DNA from: an uncultured Hyphomicrobiales bacterium
GTDB taxonomy: Bacteria > Pseudomonadota > Alphaproteobacteria > Rhizobiales > Xanthobacteraceae
Length of the DNA: 64,000 nt
Assembly (NCBI GenBank): GCA_903878085.1
Contig: CAIRGJ010000064.1
Location: 124,001-188,000, forward strand
Direction of reading: 5' to 3'
This document shows positions 46,694 through 54,914 of the stretch, one piece after another. Numbering within the stretch: position 1 is the first letter of the stretch; each line of letters begins with the position of its first letter. A program made the translations under genes and the position numbers. The notes under the pieces are model-generated. The model was not told where the DNA came from, did no database searches, and saw only the letters and a list, made by a program, of their open reading frames with translations.

Positions 46694-47782
46694 TCAGCCC
46701 TTGGTGCGGCTGCGGATCATGAAGCTGTCGAAGCTGTATTCGGCCACCTGCCACCAGAGATATTCGTCGTTGCGGAAGGCCTGCATCGAATCCAGAACCT
46801 TCTTGAAGTCGGCATTGGTCGCGGCCGTTTCGGCGTTCACTTCATTGGAAGCCTTCAGGCACGCTTCCATGACCGGTTGCGGGAACGGGCGAAGCTGCAC
46901 ACCGTTCGCCACCAGCCGCTTAAGCGCCAGCGGGTTGCGTGCGTCGTAACGGGCGGTCTGCTCGACGTTGACGGCGCCGGCCGCGGCGCGAACGACCGCC
47001 TGATAGGCCTTCGGCAACGAATTCCACTTCTCGAGATTGATCTGCAGGTGGTTGGTGGTACCGCCTTCCCACCAGCCCGGGTAATAGTAGAACTTCGTCA
47101 CCTTGTAGAAGCCGAGCTTCTCGTCGTCATAAGGCCCGACCCATTCGGCGGCGTCGATGGTGCCTTTTTCCAGCGCCGGGTAAATATCGCCGGCCGCGAG
47201 CTGCTGCGGGATGAGGCCGAGCTTCTGCAACGTCTTGCCAGCCCAGCCGCCGATGCGCATCTTGATGCCGTTGAAGTCGTGCGCATCCTTGATCTCTTTG
47301 TTGAACCAGCCGCCCATCTGGCAACCGGTGTTACCCATCAGCAGGTTGTAGGTGTTGAACTTCTTGCCGAACTCATCCATCAACTTCTGGCCTTCGCCTT
47401 CGTAGAACCAGGCGTTCTGCTGACGGGTATTGAGACCGAACGGCACGGCGCAGAACAGCGCCCAGGTCGGGTCCTTGCCGATGTAATAATAGTAGGCGGT
47501 GTGGCCCATCTCGACGGTGCCGTTCTGCACCGCATCGAGCGTCTGCAGGCCCGGGACGATTTCGCCGGCGGCGAAAGTCTGGATTTGGAATTTGTTGTCG
47601 GTCGCTTCCGCCACGTATTTCGCGAAAGATTCGCACGATCCGAACAGGGCATCGAGCGACTTCGGCCAGCTCGCGGTCAAACGCCAGCGAAGCTCCGGCA
47701 TCGATTGCGCAATGGCTGGGGCGGCGATCGCACTGGCGGCGGCGGCGAGACCAGCGGTCTTGATAAACTGACGGCGTTTCAT
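46694..47782 (-). CDS. dctP: TRAP transporter substrate-binding protein, TakP-like (copy 2)
   Basis: A 362-residue paralogue. The Tat-type signal MKRRQFIKTAG ends PAIAQ. It shares AAEWVGPYDDEKLGFYKV and the NTGCQMGGWFNKE segment, and has YYYPGWWEGG. The substrate pocket region differs from copy 1 (KMRIGGWAGKTLQKLG). Expected to bind a 2-oxo or hydroxy acid. It has its own upstream region and lies between terminator-like hairpins, so it can be regulated independently of its neighbours. Confidence 0.9.
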   Translation of the reverse strand: MKRRQFIKTAGLAAAASAIAAPAIAQSMPELRWRLTASWPKSLDALFGSCESFAKYVAEATDNKFQIQTFAAGEIVPGLQTLDAVQNGTVEMGHTAYYYYIGKDPTWALFCAVPFGLNTRQQNAWFYEGEGQKLMDEFGKKFNTYNLLMGNTGCQMGGWFNKEIKDAHDFNGIKMRIGGWAGKTLQKLGLIPQQLAAGDIYPALEKGTIDAAEWVGPYDDEKLGFYKVTKFYYYPGWWEGGTTNHLQINLEKWNSLPKAYQAVVRAAAGAVNVEQTARYDARNPLALKRLVANGVQLRPFPQPVMEACLKASNEVNAETAATNADFKKVLDSMQAFRNDEYLWWQVAEYSFDSFMIRSRTKG

Positions 47783-47860
47783 TCCACGTCCTCCCTTTGA
47801 TGAGCATTTTTGCCCTTGGCCAAAGGATGACCGGTTGCGACACGAAAATCCAGCGGGTTG

Positions 47861-47902
47861 TACAAAAGAAAAGGCCCCCGCCCAGGTATTGGGCAGGGGC
47901 CT
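47861..47902 (-). terminator. Rho-independent terminator of dctP3
   Basis: On the minus strand a 12-base near-perfect stem (AGGCCCCTGCCCA / TGGGCGGGGGCCT, one mismatch) with a five-base loop is followed by TTTTCTTTTG. It lies 23 bases after the dctP3 stop and before dctP2, separating the two genes. Confidence 0.88.
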
Positions 47903-47925
47903 GATGGGTGCAAAATGCGGGCTAC

Positions 47926-49014
47926 TCAGCCCCGCGCGCGCATACGGACCATGAACGAGTCGAAGCTGAGCTCGGCCACCTGCCACCACAGGTATTCGTT
48001 GCCGCGGAAGGCGACCATGCTGTCATAGACCTTCTTGAAATCGGCGTTTTTGGCGCTGACTTCGGTGTAGGTGTCGGTGGCGGCCTTGTAGCTGGCCTCC
48101 ATCACCGCCGGCGGGAACGGACGCAATTGCGCGCCGCCCGCGACCAGCCGCTTGAGCGCGTCCGGGTTCACGGCGTCGTATTTCGCCAGCATCCAGTTAT
48201 GCGCCTGCTCGGAGGCCGCCTTCACGATCGCCTGATAGGACTTCGGCAGTTCGTTCCACTTCGCCAGGTTGATGAAGTTGTGCAGCATCGCGCCGCCTTC
48301 CCACCAGCCCGGATAGTAATAGAACTTGGCGACCTTATAGAAGCCGAGCTTCTCGTCGTCATAAGGCCCGACCCACTCGGCGGCGTCGATGGTGCCCTTC
48401 TCCAGCGACGGATAGATTTCGCCGCCCGCGACCTGCTGCGGGATGGTGCCGAGCTTGGCGAAAATCTGTCCGGCGAAACCCGCGATGCGGAATTTCAGGC
48501 CCTTGAGATCGTCGACTTCCTTGATCTCCTTGCGGAACCAGCCGCCCATCTGCGTGCCAGTGTTGCCGCACGGCAGCGCCATGAAGTTGAACTTTTTATA
48601 GAAGTCGTTGGCGAGATCGAGCGCGCCGCCGAAATGCATCCACGACGACTGCATGCGGGCATTGAGGCCGAACGGCTGCGCGGTGAACATCGCGAAGGTC
48701 GGGTCCTTGCCGACGTAATAGTAAGACGCGGTGTGGGCCATTTCGACCGTGCCGTTGGTCACGGCGTCGGCGGCCTGCAGGCCGGGAACGATTTCGCCGG
48801 CGGCGAAGCATTGAATCTGAAACTTGTTGTCGGTCGCCTCGGCCACCGCCTTGGAAAACACTTCGCAAGCGCCATAGATGGTGTCGAGCGACTTCGGGAA
48901 GCTCGACGTCAGGCGCCACTTTACCTCGGGGCTCGACTGCGCGATGGCGGGCTTTGCAATCGCGGCGACGGCGAGACCACCGCCAGCCGCGCCAAGAAAT
49001 TGTCGGCGTTTCAT
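47926..49014 (-). CDS. dctP: TRAP transporter substrate-binding protein, TakP-like (copy 3)
   Basis: A 362-residue paralogue. The Tat-type signal MKRRQFLGAAGGG ends PAIAQ. It has WRLTSSFPKSLDTIYGA, the shared AAEWVGPYDDEKLGFYKV, and KFRIAGFAGQIFAKLG. This copy resembles TakP most closely (SSFPKSLDTI and GNTGTQMGGWFRKE). It probably encodes the main 2-oxo acid receptor, with the other copies as variants; the assignment is by eye. The upstream 226 bases carry its promoter. Confidence 0.9.
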   Translation of the reverse strand: MKRRQFLGAAGGGLAVAAIAKPAIAQSSPEVKWRLTSSFPKSLDTIYGACEVFSKAVAEATDNKFQIQCFAAGEIVPGLQAADAVTNGTVEMAHTASYYYVGKDPTFAMFTAQPFGLNARMQSSWMHFGGALDLANDFYKKFNFMALPCGNTGTQMGGWFRKEIKEVDDLKGLKFRIAGFAGQIFAKLGTIPQQVAGGEIYPSLEKGTIDAAEWVGPYDDEKLGFYKVAKFYYYPGWWEGGAMLHNFINLAKWNELPKSYQAIVKAASEQAHNWMLAKYDAVNPDALKRLVAGGAQLRPFPPAVMEASYKAATDTYTEVSAKNADFKKVYDSMVAFRGNEYLWWQVAELSFDSFMVRMRARG

Positions 49015-49240
49015 TTCGTTTCAACTCCGGTTATTTTCTTTAAGATCGCCTCCGCCAGGATTGGCGGGATTGGCGTTTGGCAAAGCAGGTCGCCGCCGGT
49101 GTGACCAGCGCCAACGCTGCATTACTTGCATGCGAGCGGTGCAGCCACCGCATCGACGCCGCTGGCCGTGGAATCAAAGCCCACGGGTAGCAAAAGGTTC
49201 CGTAAATTCAATTGGTTAAGAATCGGTACGCGCCGCGCGT

Positions 49241-50008
49241 TCACATCAGCGGCGCGGCAGCCAGTTCGACTTTGCCGACCGCGCTTTGCAACGCGGCGTC
49301 CGTCAGAGCCATTTCCTTTGGTGCCGTCACCGAACCGAAGTTCGCCTTGATCTGCGTCAATCCGACGCGGATATCGGCGAGCGCGGCCGCATTGCTGGCT
49401 CCAAGTTCGCCCGCCACGCTTTCGACCATGCGGTCCGCCTGCACTATAAATCCGCGCGCAGTCTGGTAGCCGATCGGCCGCACGATGCGGCCCAAATTAG
49501 GTCCTTTGGCAACGGCGTCGTCGTATTCGTCCGGCGCCGACTTGAGCACCGCGACGGCCACCGCCAGCGTAAATCGCGGCCAATTCGGCTGGCGCACTTT
49601 CAGGCCGGCATCGGCGGCGGCGAGCGCGTCCTCGACCTTTAGACGGGCCTTTGGAAACTGCTTGGCATCACGCGACTTAACGGCGCGGGCCAATGCCTTC
49701 AACGCATAATCGAACGGCGGCGTATTGTAGATTCGAATTTGGTCGCGAATGACGCCGTAGATTTCCTCGGTCGGAAAACTAAAGTGCGCAGATGCGGCGT
49801 CCCATTGACGCTGTGCGACCAGCTCGTCGCCGGTCGCAAGATGCGCGCGGATCAGCGCAATGAACCGGCCGAAGGCGAGATCCTGCGCCGAAAGCGCCGG
49901 CGGTTTGGCGACGGCGACCGGCGGCGTCTCGGTCTGCGCGTTCGCCGCGAAGGGCATCGCAACCGCAGCGACCAGCGCTCCGAGCCACCATAAAGTTCGC
50001 GCTTTCAT
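49241..50008 (-). CDS. Periplasmic protein of unknown function
   Basis: A 255-residue exported protein. The signal peptide (MKARTLWWLGALVAAVAMPFAANA) is followed by an almost entirely helical domain with no Cys, containing LIRAHLATGDELVAQRQWDAA, FPTEEIYGVIRDQIRIYNTP and later VESVAGELGASNAAALADIR. The pattern of helices and conserved Asp/Glu/His loosely recalls helical periplasmic metal or haem-related proteins, but I cannot name a family. ATG at 50008 is chosen because the signal peptide begins there. Next to mrp on the same strand with a 19-base gap. Confidence 0.65.
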   Translation of the reverse strand: MKARTLWWLGALVAAVAMPFAANAQTETPPVAVAKPPALSAQDLAFGRFIALIRAHLATGDELVAQRQWDAASAHFSFPTEEIYGVIRDQIRIYNTPPFDYALKALARAVKSRDAKQFPKARLKVEDALAAADAGLKVRQPNWPRFTLAVAVAVLKSAPDEYDDAVAKGPNLGRIVRPIGYQTARGFIVQADRMVESVAGELGASNAAALADIRVGLTQIKANFGSVTAPKEMALTDAALQSAVGKVELAAAPLM

Positions 50009-50027
50009 CGGCTGCTCCGCAGAAGAC

Positions 50028-51194
50028 TTACGCTTCAATCACGATTTTCGGCGCCTGCCGGCCGGACGAAGCGCCGCCTTTGATTTGCTCAAGCACTTTG
50101 GCGGCGATGTCGCGGTAGATCTTGGCATGCGGACCGTCCGGCTCGGTCGCGACCACCGGCAAACCGGAATCGGACTTCTCGCGGATCGTCATGTGCAACG
50201 GCACCTCGCCGAGGAACGGCACGCCGAGGCGTTCGGCCTCGTGACGCGCGCCGCCGTGACTGAAGATGTCGGAGCGCGTGCCGCATTCCGGGCACAGGAA
50301 ATAGCTCATGTTTTCCACGACGCCGAGCACCGGCACATTGACGCGCTTGAACATCGCGACGCCGCGCCGCGCATCGATCAGCGCCAGATCCTGCGGCGTC
50401 GAGACGATGACCGCGCCTTTGAGCGGCACCTGCTGCGCCATGGTGAGCTGCGCGTCGCCGGTGCCGGGCGGCATGTCGACGACAATGATGTCGAGCTTGC
50501 CCCACTCGACCTCATGCAGCATCTGGGTCAAGGCCGACATCACCATCGGGCCGCGCCAGATCATCGGCGTCTCTTCCTCGATCAGAAACCCGATCGACAT
50601 GATCTTGAGACCGTAGCGCTCGATCGGCTTGAGCCGCTTGCCGTCGATGGTCTCCGGCCGCTCCTTGATGGCGAACAGCTTGGGCAGCGACGGGCCGTAA
50701 ATATCGGCGTCCAGCATACCCACTTTAAGACCGAGATCGCGCAAGCCGAGCGCGAGATTGACCGCGGTGGTGGATTTGCCGACGCCGCCTTTGCCGGACG
50801 CCACCGCGATGATCGCGTCGACGCCGGGAATGCCGGCCTTTTTCCGCTCGGCGCCGTGGGCGTGGCCATGCGCTGCTGGGGCCGCCGGTTTGCGCGGCTG
50901 GTTGGCGACATGGGCCGGCTGCGGACCGCGGGCTGCGGCGCTGCCGGCGGCACGTTCGGCGGTCAGCGCCACCAGCGCGGATTTCACACCGGGCACGGCG
51001 CGCACGGCCGCTTCCGCGGCGGCGCGCACCGGTTCCCAGGCCTGCACCGCGGTGGCATCCACCGTGATCGAGAAAAACACCTTGTCGCCGCTGACGACGA
51101 TGTCCGACAGCACTTTTGCCTCCGGCAACGCGGCGCCACCGGGCGACGCCACCTTGGCCAATGCCGCGACAATCTGTTCTTTAGTCACCGCCAT
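50028..51194 (-). CDS. apbC: Iron-sulfur cluster carrier protein, Mrp/ApbC/NBP35 family
   Basis: A 388-residue P-loop ATPase. The N-terminal ~90 residues are a MIP18/DUF59-like domain (VTKEQIVAALAKVASPGG). The deviant Walker A is VASGKGGVGKSTTAVNLAL, and the cluster-binding CxxC is FLCPECGTRSDIF. It carries 4Fe-4S clusters to apoproteins. A His/Ala/Pro-rich linker (AAPAAHGHAHGAER) separates the domains. The start is supported by MAVTKEQIV. Downstream on the same strand is the unknown periplasmic protein. Confidence 0.93.
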   Translation of the reverse strand: MAVTKEQIVAALAKVASPGGAALPEAKVLSDIVVSGDKVFFSITVDATAVQAWEPVRAAAEAAVRAVPGVKSALVALTAERAAGSAAARGPQPAHVANQPRKPAAPAAHGHAHGAERKKAGIPGVDAIIAVASGKGGVGKSTTAVNLALGLRDLGLKVGMLDADIYGPSLPKLFAIKERPETIDGKRLKPIERYGLKIMSIGFLIEEETPMIWRGPMVMSALTQMLHEVEWGKLDIIVVDMPPGTGDAQLTMAQQVPLKGAVIVSTPQDLALIDARRGVAMFKRVNVPVLGVVENMSYFLCPECGTRSDIFSHGGARHEAERLGVPFLGEVPLHMTIREKSDSGLPVVATEPDGPHAKIYRDIAAKVLEQIKGGASSGRQAPKIVIEA

Positions 51195-51243
51195 AATCGC
51201 TTGTCCTTAACTAAACTTGGCCCGCTCGCGCCGACACCATAGA

Positions 51244-51276
51244 GCATGATCCCGAACAGGGGGAACCGGTTTTCGG
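51244..51276. repeat. Interspersed palindromic repeat, half copy
   Basis: Left arm GCATGATCCCGAA and core GGGGGAACCGGTTTTCGG are present; the right GATCATGC arm is missing. It sits between apbC and the NMT1-like gene. Confidence 0.75.
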
Positions 51277-51291
51277 CGTTCGCAGGAGGTG

Positions 51292-52296
51292 TCAGTTGCC
51301 GCCGCCGAGATCGGCGCCGGCGAAGAAAAGATCCTTGATCGACGCCGGCGCGTTCTTGAGCGAGCCGATTTCGTGCATGAATGTCGCGTATTTCATGACG
51401 TTTTCGGGCCTGGTGGAATAGTTTATCTCCGGATCGTCGAGCATTGCCGCGAGTTCTGCCGCCGTCCAACCCTTGCCGCCCATCGAATCCAGCAGCACCT
51501 GCGCCGCGGCCTTCTTGTCGGCGCGGATCATCTCGAACGATTGCTGGAGCGCCGCGACGAAGGCCGCATAGGCCTTTGGATTGTCGTCGTGGAATTTGGT
51601 CGTCGTCGATATCATCGTGAAAGTCGTGGCGCCGCCCATGACGTCGTTAGAATTCATGATGGTTTTGATGTTGGCTTCCTTGCGCTCGCGCTGATGAAAC
51701 GGCGGCGAGGCATAGTGCGACGTGATCTGCTTGTTGGCGGTGAGCAGCGCGACCACGCCATCGGGATGCTGCATGGAGATCGTGTAGCGGTCGTATTTGA
51801 AGGTGTCGGCGGCGCCGAATTTTTTCCGGGCATACATCTGCATGACGATGGCCGGGATCGACACCTTGACCGCGGTGACCGCGATTTTCTCGTCCTCGTG
51901 AATGTCGTCGAGGGTGCGCAGATGGTCGGTGTGGGTGTTGAGATACATCGGCATCGAACTCATTGCCGCGACGCCTTTGACGCCGGCATTGCCTTTGGTC
52001 TTGTCCCACAGCACGAGAAAAGCCGGCGGGCCGGCGGAAATGAAATCGGCAGAACCGGACAGCAGCGCGTCATTCATCACCGCCGGTCCGCCGACATTCG
52101 ACCAATTGACGGTGAGCTTGAGCCCCGCTTCGGCCGCCTTTTTCTCGATCAGGCCATAGTGCTTCATCATGTGCAGCGGCAGAAAGCCGAAGCCGCCTGC
52201 GCCCAGCGGCACGCGCATTTCGGCGATCTCGGCCTTGGCCGTAAGGGGCGCGAAGGCCAGCACGGCGAGCGACAGCAAGGCGACGATCTTTTTCAT
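51292..52296 (-). CDS. NMT1/SsuA-like ABC substrate-binding protein
   Basis: A 334-residue periplasmic protein. The signal peptide ends LTAKAE. The mature part has LGAGGFGFLPLHMMKHYGLIEK, the typical SsuA/ThiY-type early motif, then GSADFISAGPPAFL and PDGVVALLTANKQITSHYASPPF. Such proteins feed ABC importers for sulfonates, nitrate or pyrimidines. No matching ATPase or permease is adjacent, so its substrate and partner are unknown. Start chosen at the signal peptide. Confidence 0.85.
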   Translation of the reverse strand: MKKIVALLSLAVLAFAPLTAKAEIAEMRVPLGAGGFGFLPLHMMKHYGLIEKKAAEAGLKLTVNWSNVGGPAVMNDALLSGSADFISAGPPAFLVLWDKTKGNAGVKGVAAMSSMPMYLNTHTDHLRTLDDIHEDEKIAVTAVKVSIPAIVMQMYARKKFGAADTFKYDRYTISMQHPDGVVALLTANKQITSHYASPPFHQRERKEANIKTIMNSNDVMGGATTFTMISTTTKFHDDNPKAYAAFVAALQQSFEMIRADKKAAAQVLLDSMGGKGWTAAELAAMLDDPEINYSTRPENVMKYATFMHEIGSLKNAPASIKDLFFAGADLGGGN

Positions 52297-52458
52297 TGTT
52301 TCCTCCCCATTCCAGAGCCGCTATTGGCGTCACAAAATTCGACGGCTCGCAAGGGTGGCAAAGTGGGTTGACGCGCCCTGCCCCACAATGACCTATTGCG
52401 CTATGAGCGCCGGCGAAAGCCGGCCAATAATCGTGTGACGTTCTCAGGGAGATCGACA

Positions 52459-53328
52459 ATGGCGAAGGTGGCGTTTCTGGGCTTGGGCGTGATGGGCTAC
52501 CCCATGGCCGGGCATCTCAAGACCAAAGGCGGGCACGAGGTGACGGTCTATAACCGCACCGCCGCCAAGGCCGAGAAATGGGTGGCGCAGTTCGGCGGCA
52601 AGTCGGCCGCGACCCCGAAGGCGGCGGCGCAAGGCCAGGACTTCGTCATGTGTTGCGTCGGCAACGATAACGATCTGCGCGAGGTGACGCTTGGGCCCGA
52701 TGGCGCTTTCGCCGGCATGGGCAAAGGCAAGATTTTCGTCGATCACACCACCGCCTCGGCCGAGATCGCGCGCGAACTTTACGCTGCGGCGACGAAGGCG
52801 GGCTTCGGCTGCGTCGATGCGCCGGTGTCGGGCGGCCAGGCCGGCGCCGAGAACGGCGCGCTCACCGTGATGTGCGGCGGCGATGCCGATACCTTCGCCA
52901 GCGCCGAGAAGGTGATCGCGGCTTATGCCAAGGCCTGCAATTTGATGGGCGCACCCGGCTCCGGCCAACTCGCCAAGATGGTCAACCAAATCTGCATCGC
53001 CGGACTGGTGCAGGGCCTGTCTGAAGGTCTGCACTTCGCCAAGAAAGCCGGCCTCGACGTCGAGAAGCTGATCGCCACCATTTCCAAAGGCGCGGCGCAA
53101 TCCTGGCAGATGGAGAACCGCTACAAGACCATGGCGGCGGACAAGTTCGATTTCGGTTTCGCGGTCGACTGGATGCGCAAGGACCTGAGCATTTGTCTCG
53201 GCGAAGCGCGCAAGAACGGCGCGCATCTGCCGGTGACCGCGCTGGTCGATCAGTTTTATTCCGAAGTGCAGAAGATGGGCGGCAAGCGCTGGGACACGTC
53301 GAGCCTGATCGCGCGGCTGGATCGCTAG
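52459..53328 (+). CDS. NAD-dependent 3-hydroxyisobutyrate dehydrogenase-like protein
   Basis: A 289-residue beta-hydroxyacid dehydrogenase. The N-terminal Rossmann motif is FLGLGVMGYPMAGHL, the substrate loop is DAPVSGGQAGAENGALTVMCGG, and the catalytic Lys is in GSGQLAKMVNQICIAG. It could work in valine breakdown before mmsA, or in glyoxylate/tartronate metabolism; relatives cannot be told apart by eye. A GGGAG ribosome binding site precedes ATG at 52459. Its TAG stop overlaps the stop of the convergent MBL gene in CTAG. Confidence 0.88.
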   Translation: MAKVAFLGLGVMGYPMAGHLKTKGGHEVTVYNRTAAKAEKWVAQFGGKSAATPKAAAQGQDFVMCCVGNDNDLREVTLGPDGAFAGMGKGKIFVDHTTASAEIARELYAAATKAGFGCVDAPVSGGQAGAENGALTVMCGGDADTFASAEKVIAAYAKACNLMGAPGSGQLAKMVNQICIAGLVQGLSEGLHFAKKAGLDVEKLIATISKGAAQSWQMENRYKTMAADKFDFGFAVDWMRKDLSICLGEARKNGAHLPVTALVDQFYSEVQKMGGKRWDTSSLIARLDR

Positions 53329-54068
53329 AATTCAATAACGAGGCCGTCGGCGGCAATCAGCACGCCGGCGGCTTTAATCTCGTCGAGACGCGACAGCACG
53401 CTTGGGCTCATGTGCGTGGCCATGACCTGCTTGGCGCCAAGATCGGGCAACCGCGCTTTCAATATGTCCCACGTCATGTGGCCGGTGAGCTTGCCGGCAT
53501 AGGCGTAGCATTCGCAGATGAACAGGTCGGCGCCGCGCGCGATCGGCAGCAGCGCATCGGTCCATTCGGTGTCGCCCGAATAGGCGAACACCGTGTTGCC
53601 GTCGGACAGCCGCAGCGCGGTCGACGGCGCGCCCGACTGATGGATCACTTCCGCCGTCAATAATGAATGACCGAGGATGTCAGATTCGACACCGATCGCG
53701 ATTTCGACCACGTCCCAGCAGAACTTCCATTTCGATCCGGTCGATTTCGGAAAGAAGGCCTCCATCAGCGCGTCGAGGCGCGCCCGTGTGCCCGGCGGCC
53801 CCGCGATCAGCAGCGGTCTGTCGCGGCGCGACAGAAATTGCGCATCGAGCAACAGGAACGGCAGGCCGCCGAAATGATCGCCGTGCAGATGCGAGATCAC
53901 GATGCCGTCGATCCGGTTCGGATCGAGGTTGAGACCCTTCAGCGCCGGTAATGCCGACGCGCCGCAATCGACCAGCAGCGTCGCCTTGGCGGTTTCCAGG
54001 AAAAAGCAGGTATTGAGACGGCCGCCGGAACCGAAGGCGTCGCCGGAGCCGGCGATTGTTAGCCGCAT
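53325..54068 (-). CDS. MBL-fold metallo-hydrolase (RNase Z-like)
   Basis: A 247-residue beta-lactamase-fold protein. The zinc motif is ISHLHGDHFGG (HxHxDH) and later segments GHSLLTAEVIHQSG, FAYSGDTEWTD and MATHMSP provide further ligands. The opening MRLTIAGSGDAFGSGGR matches the short tRNase Z/arylsulfatase-like group. Substrate unknown. Start at 54068 is where the fold begins. A repeat copy lies 20 bases upstream. Confidence 0.88.
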   Translation of the reverse strand: MRLTIAGSGDAFGSGGRLNTCFFLETAKATLLVDCGASALPALKGLNLDPNRIDGIVISHLHGDHFGGLPFLLLDAQFLSRRDRPLLIAGPPGTRARLDALMEAFFPKSTGSKWKFCWDVVEIAIGVESDILGHSLLTAEVIHQSGAPSTALRLSDGNTVFAYSGDTEWTDALLPIARGADLFICECYAYAGKLTGHMTWDILKARLPDLGAKQVMATHMSPSVLSRLDEIKAAGVLIAADGLVIEF

Positions 54069-54088
54069 GCGATCACGCCAATTCCATT

Positions 54089-54136
54089 GCGCACGATCTT
54101 TTCCAAAAACCGGTTCCCATTTTTCGGGATCACGCC
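54089..54136. repeat. Interspersed palindromic repeat, copy 5
   Basis: GCGCACGATC left arm and GATCACGCC right end, with core CCAAAAACCGGTTCCCAT. Less perfect than copy 2. Its right end overlaps the stop codon of the GST gene, so it is partly coding; the rest lies in the spacer upstream of the MBL gene. Confidence 0.8.
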
Positions 54137-54741
54137 TTCGCGCTCGGCCGCGCCGACACCGCGGCGTGCCAGCGCTTCACGTTGGCCGCGCCGTCGGGAA
54201 CCGTGAGGCGCGCCAGTTTCATGAAGTCCACGGTGCACAGCGCGGTGATATCCGCCACCGAGAACCGGTCGCCGGCGATGAATTCCCGCGTGCCCAGTTC
54301 GCCATCGAGCAACTCCAGGAAGGACGCCACCCGCGGCTTGTTGGCCTCGGCCCAGGCCGGCACCTGCGGCACCTCGAATTCCTTCATCGCGGGATGCAGA
54401 TGGCGGAAAACCGCCGCCACCGTCGCGAAGAAATTGTTCTCGACCCGCCGGCTCCACATTTCGACCAGGGCGATCTCCTGAGGGCCCACCCCGAACAGCG
54501 GCGGGTCGGGCTGCAGCGCCTCGAAATACCGGCAAATCGCCAAGGATTCGGTGATGACCGTGCCGTCGTCCAGCACCAAAGCGGGCATCCGCTGCAACGG
54601 ATTGATGGCGGTATATTCGGGCGTCTTGTGCTCGCTTTTCATCATGTCGACCTGCTCGGTCGGCACCGAAATCCCCTTTTCCGCCAAGAAGATACGGGTG
54701 CGCCGCGGGTTCGGCGCGGGCTTGCAGTCGTACAGCTTCAT
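54130..54741 (-). CDS. Glutathione S-transferase family protein
   Basis: A 203-residue GST. It opens MKLYDCKPAPNPRRTRIFLAE, has NPLQRMPALVLDDGTVITESLAICRYFE in the thioredoxin domain and GDRFSVADITALCTVDF in the helical domain. The Ser-less N-terminus with PAPNPRR suggests a non-classical class. Substrate unknown. The C-terminus runs into a palindromic repeat. It is divergent from the histidine kinase gene. Confidence 0.88.
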   Translation of the reverse strand: MKLYDCKPAPNPRRTRIFLAEKGISVPTEQVDMMKSEHKTPEYTAINPLQRMPALVLDDGTVITESLAICRYFEALQPDPPLFGVGPQEIALVEMWSRRVENNFFATVAAVFRHLHPAMKEFEVPQVPAWAEANKPRVASFLELLDGELGTREFIAGDRFSVADITALCTVDFMKLARLTVPDGAANVKRWHAAVSARPSAKA

Positions 54742-54914
54742 GGCAGTTTCCCCCTGATACGGTCTTTTTCCGAGCCCACCACGGCCGGGAATACCCTGTC
54801 AAACCGGGCCTTGAGACCTTGTTAACCAGCGTCTTTAGCCGCCTCTTAAGCTTCGCCTTAAGGATTTTGGGCGAGGTTGAGACACCCGTTCCTTGCGTAA
54901 AAGCGTCACGTTTC

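Noticed and set aside
45593..49104. Three plus-strand frames of 300-400 codons opposite the dctP genes
   Set aside because: They resemble each other only because the three dctP paralogues do; the minus-strand proteins have signal peptides and family motifs.
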